5,689 bases of DNA from Sulfurimonas sp. UBA6792 (lineage in GTDB: Bacteria; Campylobacterota; Campylobacteria; Campylobacterales; Sulfurimonadaceae). Within the stretch, counting starts at the first letter, position 1; each line of letters begins with the position of its first letter. Below the pieces are notes generated by a model, which saw only the letters and a list, made by a program, of their open reading frames with translations, made no database searches and was not told where the DNA came from. Where the stretch lies: contig DKFQ01000148.1 of assembly GCA_002452425.1 (NCBI GenBank), positions 1 to 5,689 on the forward strand, in the 5' to 3' direction. Both the position numbers and the translations under genes were made by a program. Positions 1 through 5,689 of the stretch are shown here, in pieces.

Positions 1-387
1 ACCGTCGAGCTTCTTGCAAGATTTAAAGGAGAGGTAAATATCTCAAACTCTCCGGTTGAAGCGAAAAAACTCGCTCTTTTGGTTAAGAGAATTGAGGATG
101 GCACTATAAGCGGCAAAGCGGCAAAAGAGGTGCTTGACGCTCTTATGGAAAAAGGCGGCGACGTCGATGCTACTATTGAGGCACTGGGGCTTAAGCAGGT
201 AAGCGACACTGGTGCTCTTGAAGCGATTTGCGATACGGTTATCGCTGCCAATGCTGATAAAGTGACAGAGTACAAAAATGGCAAAGAGCAGCTTTTTGGG
301 TTCTTTGTCGGTCAAGTGATGAAAGCGTCTAAAGGGAGTGCAAACCCTGCAGCAGTCAACGAGATACTAAAAGCAAAGCTGGGGTAG
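1..387 (+). CDS. gatB: Aspartyl/glutamyl-tRNA amidotransferase subunit B, C-terminal part (5' truncated by window)
   Basis: The frame is open from base 1 to the TAG at 385-387 and gives the last 128 residues of a protein that is normally about 475 aa. These residues correspond to the GatB/YqeY-type helical tail. Recognisable family features are the GTISGKAAKEV stretch (about residues 35-45 of this fragment), the following LDALMEKGGD, the FFVGQVMKASKG segment, and the closing NPAAVNEILKAKL helix. In the GatCAB complex GatB is the kinase/transamidation subunit that converts Glu-tRNA(Gln) and/or Asp-tRNA(Asn) to the amidated forms, and its tail domain contacts the tRNA. The catalytic cradle domain lies outside the window. 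The next gene's ATG follows the stop immediately, so translational coupling is likely. The reading frame is certain and the family assignment is strong. Confidence 0.93.
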   Translation, partial: TVELLARFKGEVNISNSPVEAKKLALLVKRIEDGTISGKAAKEVLDALMEKGGDVDATIEALGLKQVSDTGALEAICDTVIAANADKVTEYKNGKEQLFGFFVGQVMKASKGSANPAAVNEILKAKLG

Positions 388-1953
388 ATGAATTTTTTTA
401 CAAGGTTAGTGGTCGATTTTGCCTACTTTTTAAACGCGTCCATAGCCTACCAGCGTCAAAAACGTTTCTTTTATGATGTCTTAGAAAACGACAAATACCC
501 CTACAAAAAACACTTTGATATCTTTATGATAGCGCTTATCTTCTCAAGCGTTGCCATTTTGATAGTTGAAGTAAAATCCGAGATAAATATCTACCTCAAG
601 ATTTTTAACATCTATGTTATCTCCATAATATTTCTTGTTGAGTATGTTCTAAGGTTTTGGATAAGCAGCAGTGTCAGTGATATGATTATCAAAAAGAGTG
701 AACATGCTGTTGCGCTGGGCAGGAAGTTTTATCTTTACAAAGCGCTCTTAAGTGCTGCAAAAGAGAAGCTTCGGTTTGTGTTGTCTATAAAAGCGATTAT
801 AGATTTACTAGCCATCTTGCCACTTTTCCATGAACTTAGGCTGTTGCGCCTCTTTGTTGTTTTTAGAGTTTTTAAACTCTTTCGCTATACAAAAAGTTTT
901 CAAGCTTTTGCTTCCGTCCTTGCTACGAAAAAATTTGAATTTTTCATCCTTTTCATCTTCTCCTCTATCGTTATTTTCGTCTCTTCCGTACTTGTCTATG
1001 TCATGGAAGCCCAAAACCCAAAATCTCCCATCAACACTCTTTTTGATGCGCTTTACTGGTCTATAGTAACCATAGCGACGGTTGGGTATGGCGATATAGT
1101 CGCTGTAACGACTGAGGGGAGGATGGTTGCTATCTTTGTCATCATCGCTGGTATCTCTGTTTTGGCATTTACAACATCCATCGTTGTCTCCGCTTTTACC
1201 GAAAAACTAGATGAGGTACGCGAGATACGAACAGTGGACACTATCCGAGGATTGAAACATTTTTATCTTATCTGCGGCTATGAGAGTGTGGCGCAAGAGG
1301 TTGTAAAAAAACTCAAAAATACAAAGTACGGTGTTATCGTTTTGGATGAAGATGCCCAAAGAGTAGAAAATGCGAAAAAAGATGGGCTTATAGCCATAAA
1401 CTATGACCCAGGGGACGTGGAGAGTTACGAAAAGCTCGGCATAGATATCAACCTGCAAGTCAAGACGATTCTTTGTCTAAGAGAGAGCGACATAGAAAAT
1501 GTTTATACGACACTGACTGTACGCTCCATCAGCAAGGATGTCAATATCATCTCTCTGCTTATGGATGATGCGAACCGAAAAAAGCTCATTTTTGCGGGTG
1601 CAAATGAGATTTTTTATCCAAAAGGATTGGTGGGCATGATTGCAAAAGAGCTTACAGGACGACCTGTTGCTTTTGAGGTGATTCATGCGCTTCGCAATGA
1701 CTACTATGGTGTGGACGTAGAAGAGATTTTGGTGGATGAGAGAATGAGCCAAAATATCCTCTATGTGAGTGAGTTAAACTGCGCCAAATTTAGAATTATC
1801 TTGCTTGGAATCTATAAAAAAAATACAAAGAGATTTTTCTTTAACCCCCTAGAAGAGACGATGCTTGAGAGTGGTGACTACCTGCTTTTCATAGGAAATA
1901 ACGCTTTTATGGGAGAGTTTGAAAAATATCTACACAAGAAGATAAGACGATGA
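388..1953 (+). CDS. Voltage-sensor-type potassium channel with C-terminal RCK (TrkA-N/TrkA-C) domain
   Basis: A 521-aa inner-membrane K+ channel. Apparent segments: S1 about 44-62, S2 about 72-92 (acidic E85), S3 about 130-147 (D139), S4 about 149-170, S5 about 184-207, pore helix 217-230, selectivity filter TVGYGD at 231-236, S6 about 245-270. S4 is a true charged voltage-sensor helix: basic residues at 151, 154, 160, 163, 166 and 169 all fall on a three-residue period. An RCK-N Rossmann-like fold spans about 291-415 and an RCK-C lobe about 425-515. The usual GxGxxG nucleotide motif is degenerate here (G297, then E299 and A302 where glycines are expected). The ATG abuts the gatB stop, and only a weak purine-rich tract (GGGG) precedes it, so expression probably depends on coupling. 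The end overlaps the next gene by 4 nt (ATGA). The K+ channel call is very secure; the gating ligand and voltage dependence are inference. Confidence 0.92.
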   Translation: MNFFTRLVVDFAYFLNASIAYQRQKRFFYDVLENDKYPYKKHFDIFMIALIFSSVAILIVEVKSEINIYLKIFNIYVISIIFLVEYVLRFWISSSVSDMIIKKSEHAVALGRKFYLYKALLSAAKEKLRFVLSIKAIIDLLAILPLFHELRLLRLFVVFRVFKLFRYTKSFQAFASVLATKKFEFFILFIFSSIVIFVSSVLVYVMEAQNPKSPINTLFDALYWSIVTIATVGYGDIVAVTTEGRMVAIFVIIAGISVLAFTTSIVVSAFTEKLDEVREIRTVDTIRGLKHFYLICGYESVAQEVVKKLKNTKYGVIVLDEDAQRVENAKKDGLIAINYDPGDVESYEKLGIDINLQVKTILCLRESDIENVYTTLTVRSISKDVNIISLLMDDANRKKLIFAGANEIFYPKGLVGMIAKELTGRPVAFEVIHALRNDYYGVDVEEILVDERMSQNILYVSELNCAKFRIILLGIYKKNTKRFFFNPLEETMLESGDYLLFIGNNAFMGEFEKYLHKKIRR

Positions 1954-2651
1954 AAAAAGCAGCCTTGATTTTTGGATATAACGATTACGCTTTGGAGATT
2001 GCTAAAAATCTTAAGAGTGGATACGAAAAAGTCACTATTTATGCTCTTGGCAGTGAGGTGGACGCACTCAAAAATAGCCATGATGTAGAGATAAAGAGTT
2101 TTGATTTGAGCGATAACTGGAGCAATATCGATGAAGATACCGATAGAGAAAACTCCATCGCATTTTGTGTTTTAGAAGATAGCGCGGAAAATATCTTTTT
2201 AACGATTTCGCTACGCTCCTCTTTTGAAAACCTTAACATCATAGCACTCTCAAACAACAAACAAACTGCAAGTAAACTCCAAATGGCGGGTGCTAACAAG
2301 GTGATACCACTTGTGCAAACAACCGCTGAAATGATTGCTGAGATGCTTCAAAAACCCATAGTTAAGGAAGTTTTTCATAATATTTTATTTCAAAATAGTA
2401 CACTCAAAATAGCGCAAGTCAAAATGAACGAGGGAAATATTTATGTGGGTAAAGAGATTTCTGAGATAGACTGGAGCATCAAGTATGGTGTGGTAGTTTT
2501 GGCACTTGTGCACAAAGATATGAGCAGTGAATTTATCTATTCGTACAAAATAAAGCATCATATCATCGATAAAGATGATGTTTTTATCGTCGTGGGATAT
2601 GCAAAAGATATCAAAGAGTTTGAAGAGATGACAGGGAGCAGATGTGACTAA
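1950..2651 (+). CDS. Free-standing RCK/TrkA-family regulatory protein, probable partner of the upstream K+ channel
   Basis: A 233-aa soluble protein with an RCK-N/TrkA-N-like fold at about 1-135 and an RCK-C lobe at about 150-225. It has no membrane segment. It is clearly paralogous to the cytoplasmic part of the upstream channel. Its LEDSAENIFLTISLRS (75-90) matches LRESDIENVYTTLTVRS in the channel (364-380). The AGAN motif (113-116) and the stretch ending in KEVFHNIL (139-146) also have direct counterparts. The N-terminal glycine motif is degenerate (FGYNDYA, 8-14), so classical NAD(H) binding is doubtful. The start ATG overlaps the channel stop as ATGA, and the end overlaps gpsA by 8 nt. 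It could add RCK subunits to the channel's gating ring. A peripheral subunit of a Trk/Ktr transporter is the alternative, but no TrkH/KtrB gene lies in the window. The RCK family call is strong; the partnership is inferred. Confidence 0.85.
   Translation: MKKAALIFGYNDYALEIAKNLKSGYEKVTIYALGSEVDALKNSHDVEIKSFDLSDNWSNIDEDTDRENSIAFCVLEDSAENIFLTISLRSSFENLNIIALSNNKQTASKLQMAGANKVIPLVQTTAEMIAEMLQKPIVKEVFHNILFQNSTLKIAQVKMNEGNIYVGKEISEIDWSIKYGVVVLALVHKDMSSEFIYSYKIKHHIIDKDDVFIVVGYAKDIKEFEEMTGSRCD
2633..2638 (+). promoter_or_regulatory. Shine-Dalgarno for gpsA, supporting the GTG start
   Basis: AGGGAG lies inside the end of the RCK gene, 5 nt before the GTG at 2644. No in-frame ATG gives a full Rossmann strand, and translation from this GTG begins directly with the first beta strand (TKVGVIGAG). 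The site and the motif together fix the start. Confidence 0.75.
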
Positions 2652-3534
2652 AGTAGGAGTGATTGGAGCTGGAAAATGGGGAAGCGCTTTGGCTTTTGCG
2701 CTGAGTGAGAAGTGTGAAGTATATATAACTTCAAGGAGACCCAGAGAGCTAAAGAACTTTGTTTCATTGGATGAGATTTTAAAGTTGGAGTATCTCGTTA
2801 TCGCCATTCCTGCACAGCAAATCGCATCGTGGCTAAGGGACAATTTTGTCTATAACAATCACAAAATATTGGTTGCGGCAAAAGGGATAGAGGCGAGTTC
2901 TGGAAGATTTTTAAATGAGATTTATGATGCCTATGTTCCACAAAACAACATCGCTTTTTTGTCAGGTCCCTCTTTTGCCGCAGAGGTTATGCGCTCACTC
3001 CCAACCGCACTCGTGGTCAATGCCAAAAACGAGGAGTTAAGCAAAACTTTTGCCTCCTTTTTCCCATCTTTCATCAAAACTTACACCTCTACAGATGTTG
3101 TTGGTGCTGAGGTGGCGGGGGCGTACAAAAACGTTATCGCCATAGCAGCGGGCATTTGTGAAGGTTTAGGGCTTGGTAAAAATGCCGCGGCTTCACTTAT
3201 CGCAAGAGGGCTTGTAGAGATGCACCGTTTTGGTCTCTCTTATGGAGCAAAAGATGAAACATTTATAGGACTTAGCGGAGCAGGAGACCTTTTCTTGACT
3301 GCATCATCGACTATGAGCAGAAACTTTCGTGTGGGGCTTGGCATCGCAGAGGGCAAATCTAAAGAACAGATAGTCAAAGAGCTAGGAGAGGTCGCCGAGG
3401 GCGTAGGAACTGCTTATGCACTTCATAAAATAGCTAAAGATAAAGATTTGTATCTTCCAATCGCACGAGAAGTTTACAATATGCTTGAAGGCTTAGACCC
3501 GCGCATAAGCCTCCGCAATTTTCTTGCTAATTAA
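2644..3534 (+). CDS. gpsA: NAD(P)-dependent sn-glycerol-3-phosphate dehydrogenase
   Basis: A 296-aa cytosolic enzyme that reduces dihydroxyacetone phosphate to sn-glycerol-3-phosphate, the backbone precursor of phospholipids. The N-terminal dinucleotide motif GAGKWGSALA is at 8-17. AAKGIE (78-83), LSGPSFAAEV (106-115) and GAYKNV (159-164, with the expected catalytic lysine K162) are intact. So are the substrate-site motifs LSGAGDLFLT (210-219) and SRNFRVG (225-231). It is shorter than the roughly 340-aa E. coli protein, mainly because the N-terminal domain is compact (few residues between the first strand and AIPAQ at 54-58), a length typical of Campylobacterota GpsA. It starts with GTG inside the preceding RCK gene and its TAA overlaps the stop of the convergent cytochrome gene. 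All key residues look intact, so it should be active. Confidence 0.96.
   Translation: MTKVGVIGAGKWGSALAFALSEKCEVYITSRRPRELKNFVSLDEILKLEYLVIAIPAQQIASWLRDNFVYNNHKILVAAKGIEASSGRFLNEIYDAYVPQNNIAFLSGPSFAAEVMRSLPTALVVNAKNEELSKTFASFFPSFIKTYTSTDVVGAEVAGAYKNVIAIAAGICEGLGLGKNAAASLIARGLVEMHRFGLSYGAKDETFIGLSGAGDLFLTASSTMSRNFRVGLGIAEGKSKEQIVKELGEVAEGVGTAYALHKIAKDKDLYLPIAREVYNMLEGLDPRISLRNFLAN
3489..3512. repeat. Short inverted repeat inside the 3' end of gpsA
   Basis: AGGCTTA (3489-3495) and TAAGCCT (3506-3512) form a perfect 7-bp stem around a 10-nt GC-rich loop. It sits just past the stop of the convergent cytochrome gene and within the last codons of gpsA. There is no U-tract directly after it on either strand, so an intrinsic terminator is not supported. 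It may slow transcription between the convergent units or be chance within coding sequence. Confidence 0.3.
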
Positions 3535-3905
3535 AACTTTTTCTCTAAAATGTAAGTTGAAATCTGTCTGATTTCCTCTTGGGTTACTTTGCCTTTAAGT
3601 GAAGGCATTACACCAAACTTCTCTTTTGTCTCTTTTGGAAAAAGCATCTTGTCTTCTGTCGGAGAAAAAGCGTAGTCAACGATATATTTGATCTTATCTT
3701 CCTCTTTTTCGTACTTCTCTCTTGCCTTTTTAGCAATCGCCCAGTAAGGAGGCGCTTTCATATTACTTAATTTCTCTTTTGTTATCTCACCCATAAGATG
3801 ACACTCACCACATTTCGCAACCGCCAAAGCCTCTATCTCCGCATCTGAAGCAGACGCTAAAACAAGAGTGCCTATAATCAAAGATAAACTTACAATTTTT
3901 TTCAT
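3531..3905 (-). CDS. Small periplasmic monoheme cytochrome c
   Basis: A 124-aa precursor. Residues 1-20 form a Sec signal peptide: a basic MKK start, a hydrophobic core, and a small-residue end around ASAS. The single heme c motif CGECH is at 32-36, giving the covalent cysteines and proximal H36. M100 in the GVMPSL segment is the probable distal heme ligand, and the C-terminal helix (about 109-122) is typical of class I cytochromes. The middle is rich in Lys and Glu (42-73). The likely role is electron shuttling in the periplasm, but the partner cannot be read from the window. The ATG is preceded by AAAGGTG, 5 nt upstream on the - strand. The gene is monocistronic as far as visible and overlaps the gpsA stop by 4 nt. 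The cytochrome call is firm; the specific electron partner is unknown. Confidence 0.9.
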   Translation of the reverse strand: MKKIVSLSLIIGTLVLASASDAEIEALAVAKCGECHLMGEITKEKLSNMKAPPYWAIAKKAREKYEKEEDKIKYIVDYAFSPTEDKMLFPKETKEKFGVMPSLKGKVTQEEIRQISTYILEKKF

Positions 3906-3937
3906 GACAACACCTTTTATAAATTTGAATAATTAGG

Positions 3938-3968
3938 ATTATAACATACTATTATTAAAAGAGTGCAA
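3938..3968 (-). promoter_or_regulatory. Promoter of the cytochrome c gene (extended -10)
   Basis: On the - strand, TG-T-TATAAT spans 3946-3938, a perfect -10 hexamer with the TGn extension. A TTGCAC (3968-3963) lies 19 nt further upstream and is only a weak -35. A start near 3931 would give a leader of about 25 nt containing the AAAGGTG ribosome site (3917-3911). AATAAT/ATTATT arms (3928-3933 and 3951-3956) flank the -10, but they may be simple AT-richness. Confidence 0.6.
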
Positions 3969-4038
3969 GTTTTTTAAGAGCTTATATATGGAAAAAAAGA
4001 TAAGATAAATAAATTTTACTGAATTTACTTATACACGA

Positions 4039-4049
4039 TGATATTAATA
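4039..4049 (+). promoter_or_regulatory. Candidate -10/operator region before the AlbA_2 gene
   Basis: TGA-TATTAA (4039-4047) resembles an extended -10 with two mismatches, and it overlaps the perfect 8-bp palindrome TATTAATA (4042-4049). A CTTAT/ATAAG pair (4028-4032, 4051-4055) surrounds it. A start here would leave a leader of only about 10 nt, so the real promoter may lie further upstream in this AT-rich stretch. The palindrome could be an autoregulatory site for the downstream wHTH protein, but that is a guess. Confidence 0.22.
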
Positions 4050-4052
4050 CAT

Positions 4053-4058
4053 AAGCAG
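4053..4058 (+). promoter_or_regulatory. Shine-Dalgarno favouring the ATG at 4064
   Basis: AAGCAG matches AAGGAG at five of six positions and ends 5 nt before the ATG at 4064. An in-frame GTG at 4058 would overlap this site and has no ribosome site of its own. The TAA at 4052-4054 excludes any start further upstream. Confidence 0.5.
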
Positions 4059-4063
4059 TGAAT

Positions 4064-5410
4064 ATGAATCTAAACCTTAACGAATCACAAAACATCGAAT
4101 TTAAACAAATCTGGAAAGATGAGTATATCAAGTGGCTTAGTGCATTTGGTAATAGTGACGGCGGGAAGCTCTATATCGGTGTAGATGATGATGGAAAAAT
4201 CGTCGGCATTGATAATGCAAAAAAACTCCTAGAAGATATACCAAACAAAGTGCGAGATATTTTGGGCATTTTAGTAGATGTCAATCTTGTGCAAGATGAA
4301 GATAAAGAGTACCTTGAAATCATCACAGATAAATACCCATACCCTATAAGCTACAGAGGTTCGTACTATTACAGAAGCGGAAGCAGTACACAAGAGCTAA
4401 AAGGTGCTGCGCTTGATAAATTTTTACTCTCCCGTCAAGGTAAAAAATGGGACGGTGTGCCTGTGCCTTATTTTGGATTTGATGATTTAGACCCTTTTGC
4501 ATTTAGACTTTTTAGAGATAAAGCAGAAAAAAAGAAGAGAATCGATGCTGAACTTTTAAAAGAGAGTGATGAGGTGCTAGTGGATAAACTTCATCTCAAA
4601 GAGGGTGATTATCTAAAACGAGCAGCAACACTTCTTTTTGCAAAAGAGCCTCAAAAGTATGTAACCGGAAGCACCATAAAAATAGGATATTTTAAATCAA
4701 ATAGCGATTTAGTTTATCAAGATGTTATAGAGGGAAATCTTTTTGAGCAAGTAGATAAAGCTATGGAGCTTATATTTACAAAGTATCTAAAAGCTATCAT
4801 CTCTTATGAAGGGGTGCAAAGGGTTGAGAGTTTTCCTATCTCTGAACTAGCCTTTAGGGAAGCTCTTATCAATGCGGTAGTTCATAAAGATTATAGCTCG
4901 CAACAAACTATTCAAATAAGTGTATATGATGATAAATTGCTTATGTGGAATGCGGGAGATTTACCGCCACACTGGACGCTAGATACCTTGATGCAAAAGC
5001 ATAACTCAGAACCTCATAACCCTGCTATTGCCGCTCCTTTTTTCTTGGCAGGTTATATAGAATCTTGGGGAAGAGGGATAGAAAAGATAGTTGATGAATC
5101 ACGAAAATTTAATGGAATCACACCACAGTTTAGATGGCTAAATGGTTTGTGGGTGGAGTTTTATTTTAATACTAAAAAAAGTTTACCTAATAGGTTGGGT
5201 GAAAAGTTGGGTAAAAAGTTGGGTGAAACACAGAAAAACATCATAAAGCTTATGCAAGGCAATCCAAAAATTGCAATTACGGCACTTGCGAGTGAACTTG
5301 GAATAAGCACAACGGCGATAGAAAAACATATCAAAACACTAAAAGAGCAAAATATCATTAAACGAATCGGCGGCGCTAAAGGCGGGCATTGGGAGATTTT
5401 AAGCATATAA
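4064..5410 (+). CDS. AlbA_2 (Schlafen-like) / GHKL-type ATPase / winged-helix protein, COG2865-like
   Basis: A 448-aa cytosolic protein often labelled putative transcriptional regulator or RecG-like ATP-binding protein. It has no helicase motifs and is not RecG. The AlbA_2 domain spans about 5-125: ES at 7-8, EFK at 12-14, F-G-N-S-D-G-G at 28-34, G-V-D-D-D-G at 39-44. E7, E12 and D42 appear to occupy the positions of the three catalytic acids of Schlafen RNases. An HATPase_c_4-like region spans about 255-370: an N-box with E266, N270 and HKD (274-276), a G1-like N-A-G-D (296-299), and W-G-R-G (335-338). The linker (377-388) is the repeated L-G-E/K-K unit. A winged helix closes the protein (about 390-446, recognition helix about 414-426). 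The ATG is preferred over the GTG at 4058 because of AAGCAG upstream. It is divergent from the cytochrome gene, AT-rich, and 10 nt ahead of the next gene. The architecture is well supported; the role (regulation, RNA cleavage, defence) is unknown. Confidence 0.85.
   Translation: MNLNLNESQNIEFKQIWKDEYIKWLSAFGNSDGGKLYIGVDDDGKIVGIDNAKKLLEDIPNKVRDILGILVDVNLVQDEDKEYLEIITDKYPYPISYRGSYYYRSGSSTQELKGAALDKFLLSRQGKKWDGVPVPYFGFDDLDPFAFRLFRDKAEKKKRIDAELLKESDEVLVDKLHLKEGDYLKRAATLLFAKEPQKYVTGSTIKIGYFKSNSDLVYQDVIEGNLFEQVDKAMELIFTKYLKAIISYEGVQRVESFPISELAFREALINAVVHKDYSSQQTIQISVYDDKLLMWNAGDLPPHWTLDTLMQKHNSEPHNPAIAAPFFLAGYIESWGRGIEKIVDESRKFNGITPQFRWLNGLWVEFYFNTKKSLPNRLGEKLGKKLGETQKNIIKLMQGNPKIAITALASELGISTTAIEKHIKTLKEQNIIKRIGGAKGGHWEILSI
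5195..5230 (+). repeat. Three tandem 12-nt repeats in the AlbA_2 gene linker
   Basis: TTGGGTGAAAAG, TTGGGTAAAAAG and TTGGGTGAAACA follow one another without a gap. The unit is a multiple of three, so copy-number change would preserve the frame. The repeats encode successive L-G-E/K-K units between the ATPase region and the winged helix. A fourth, degenerate L may precede them. Confidence 0.85.
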
Positions 5411-5420
5411 AAGGGAAAAA

Positions 5421-5689
5421 ATGGGCGAAAGTAGCGTGATTTATAAAAAACTAGCCGTAGCGTTTTTGGTGGCATTTGGAATTTTTGCGGCGGCGTTTAT
5501 GCTTTTTTCTCCCATGCAGTCACTCCTTTTAGGGGTAATTGCTTTTTTGGTGACACTTTGGACAAATGAAGGATTGCCTCTTGGTGTGGTCTCTTTGCTT
5601 CCCATCATCCTGTTTCCCTCTTTTTCTATCCTCTCTGTATCGCAAACTACACAAAACTATGCAAATCCCATTATTTTTCTTTTTTTGGG
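5421..5689 (+). CDS. DASS/SLC13-family anion:Na+ symporter, N-terminal part (3' truncated by window)
   Basis: The ATG at 5421 opens a frame that stays open to the window end (89 complete codons), preceded by AAGGGA 4 nt upstream. The residues contain a hydrophobic first segment (about 10-30), a second segment (about 35-47), and the family-typical block TNEGLPLGVVSLLPIILFP (48-66). That block corresponds to the T-E-A-L-P-L...LLP-I pattern of divalent anion/sodium symporters, and YANPIIFLFL (80-89) to the next conserved segment. Family members move C4-dicarboxylates, citrate, sulfate or phosphate. The SNT-type Na+/substrate motifs lie beyond the window, so the substrate cannot be given. Only 10 nt separate it from the AlbA_2 gene, with no terminator visible between them, so co-transcription is possible. 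Confidence 0.85.
   Translation, partial: MGESSVIYKKLAVAFLVAFGIFAAAFMLFSPMQSLLLGVIAFLVTLWTNEGLPLGVVSLLPIILFPSFSILSVSQTTQNYANPIIFLFL

Noticed and set aside
830..1066. 78-codon open frame on the + strand inside the channel gene
   Set aside because: It is an out-of-frame shadow of S4-S5; the channel frame carries the periodic charges and the pore motif.
1190..1270. Internal start giving a soluble RCK fragment from the channel gene (as in MthK or E. coli Kch)
   Set aside because: There is no in-frame ATG between S6 and the RCK domain (the next Met is residue 392), and I saw no convincing ribosome site before a GTG or TTG.
2385..2843. 152-codon open frame on the - strand
   Set aside because: It runs antisense across the end of the RCK gene and the start of gpsA, both of which are strongly supported by motifs. 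Its own translation shows no recognisable family.
3515..3545. GCAA/TTGC mini-hairpin followed by a T-rich run as a gpsA terminator
   Set aside because: The stem is only 4 bp and the T-run is more than 10 nt away, so it is too weak to call.
3960..4030. Possible small RNA or Fur-like operator in the divergent intergenic region
   Set aside because: The stretch is low-complexity AT-rich sequence with no stem ending in a U-tract and no convincing 19-bp Fur-type palindrome.
4064..5410. Calling the AlbA_2 protein RecG helicase
   Set aside because: No Walker A or DEAD/H motif is present. The RecG label sometimes attached to this family comes from a database naming artefact.
5161..5475. 104-codon open frame on the - strand
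   Set aside because: It is antisense to the winged helix of the AlbA_2 protein and to the start of the symporter, and has no domain signature.

Overview
The window looks like a chromosomal segment of a Campylobacterota (Epsilonproteobacteria) member, most likely a free-living sulfur- or hydrogen-oxidiser of the Sulfurimonas/Sulfuricurvum type. This is inferred from the moderately AT-rich coding sequence, tightly overlapped genes, a short (296 aa) GpsA placed close to gatB, and a small periplasmic c-type cytochrome. The species cannot be fixed from the sequence alone.

Left block (1-3534, + strand). The 3' end of gatB is followed with no gap by a 521-aa voltage-sensor K+ channel with a cytoplasmic RCK domain. 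A 233-aa free-standing RCK/TrkA-like protein overlaps the channel gene by 4 nt (ATGA), and gpsA overlaps that gene by 8 nt. This looks like one translationally coupled operon. The channel and the free RCK protein are probably a functional pair in which the second gene contributes RCK subunits to the channel's gating ring.

Middle (3531-4063). A 124-aa exported monoheme cytochrome c lies on the - strand, converging on gpsA with a 4-nt stop-to-stop overlap. It has a clear extended -10 promoter (TGnTATAAT) in an AT-rich divergent intergenic region of about 150 bp. I see no RNA gene or further coding sequence in that region.

Right block (4064-5689, + strand). A 448-aa protein combines a Schlafen-type AlbA_2 domain, a GHKL-like ATPase region and a C-terminal winged helix. 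The last two are joined by a linker encoded by three 12-nt tandem repeats. Ten nt downstream begins a DASS/SLC13 anion:Na+ symporter that runs off the window end.

Most of this is ordinary chromosomal content. The two parts that deserve attention are the channel plus paralogous free RCK protein, both with a degenerate Rossmann glycine motif, and the AlbA_2-ATPase-wHTH protein, whose N-terminus appears to keep the three acidic residues of the Schlafen RNase site. No CRISPR array, insertion sequence, tRNA or rRNA was found.
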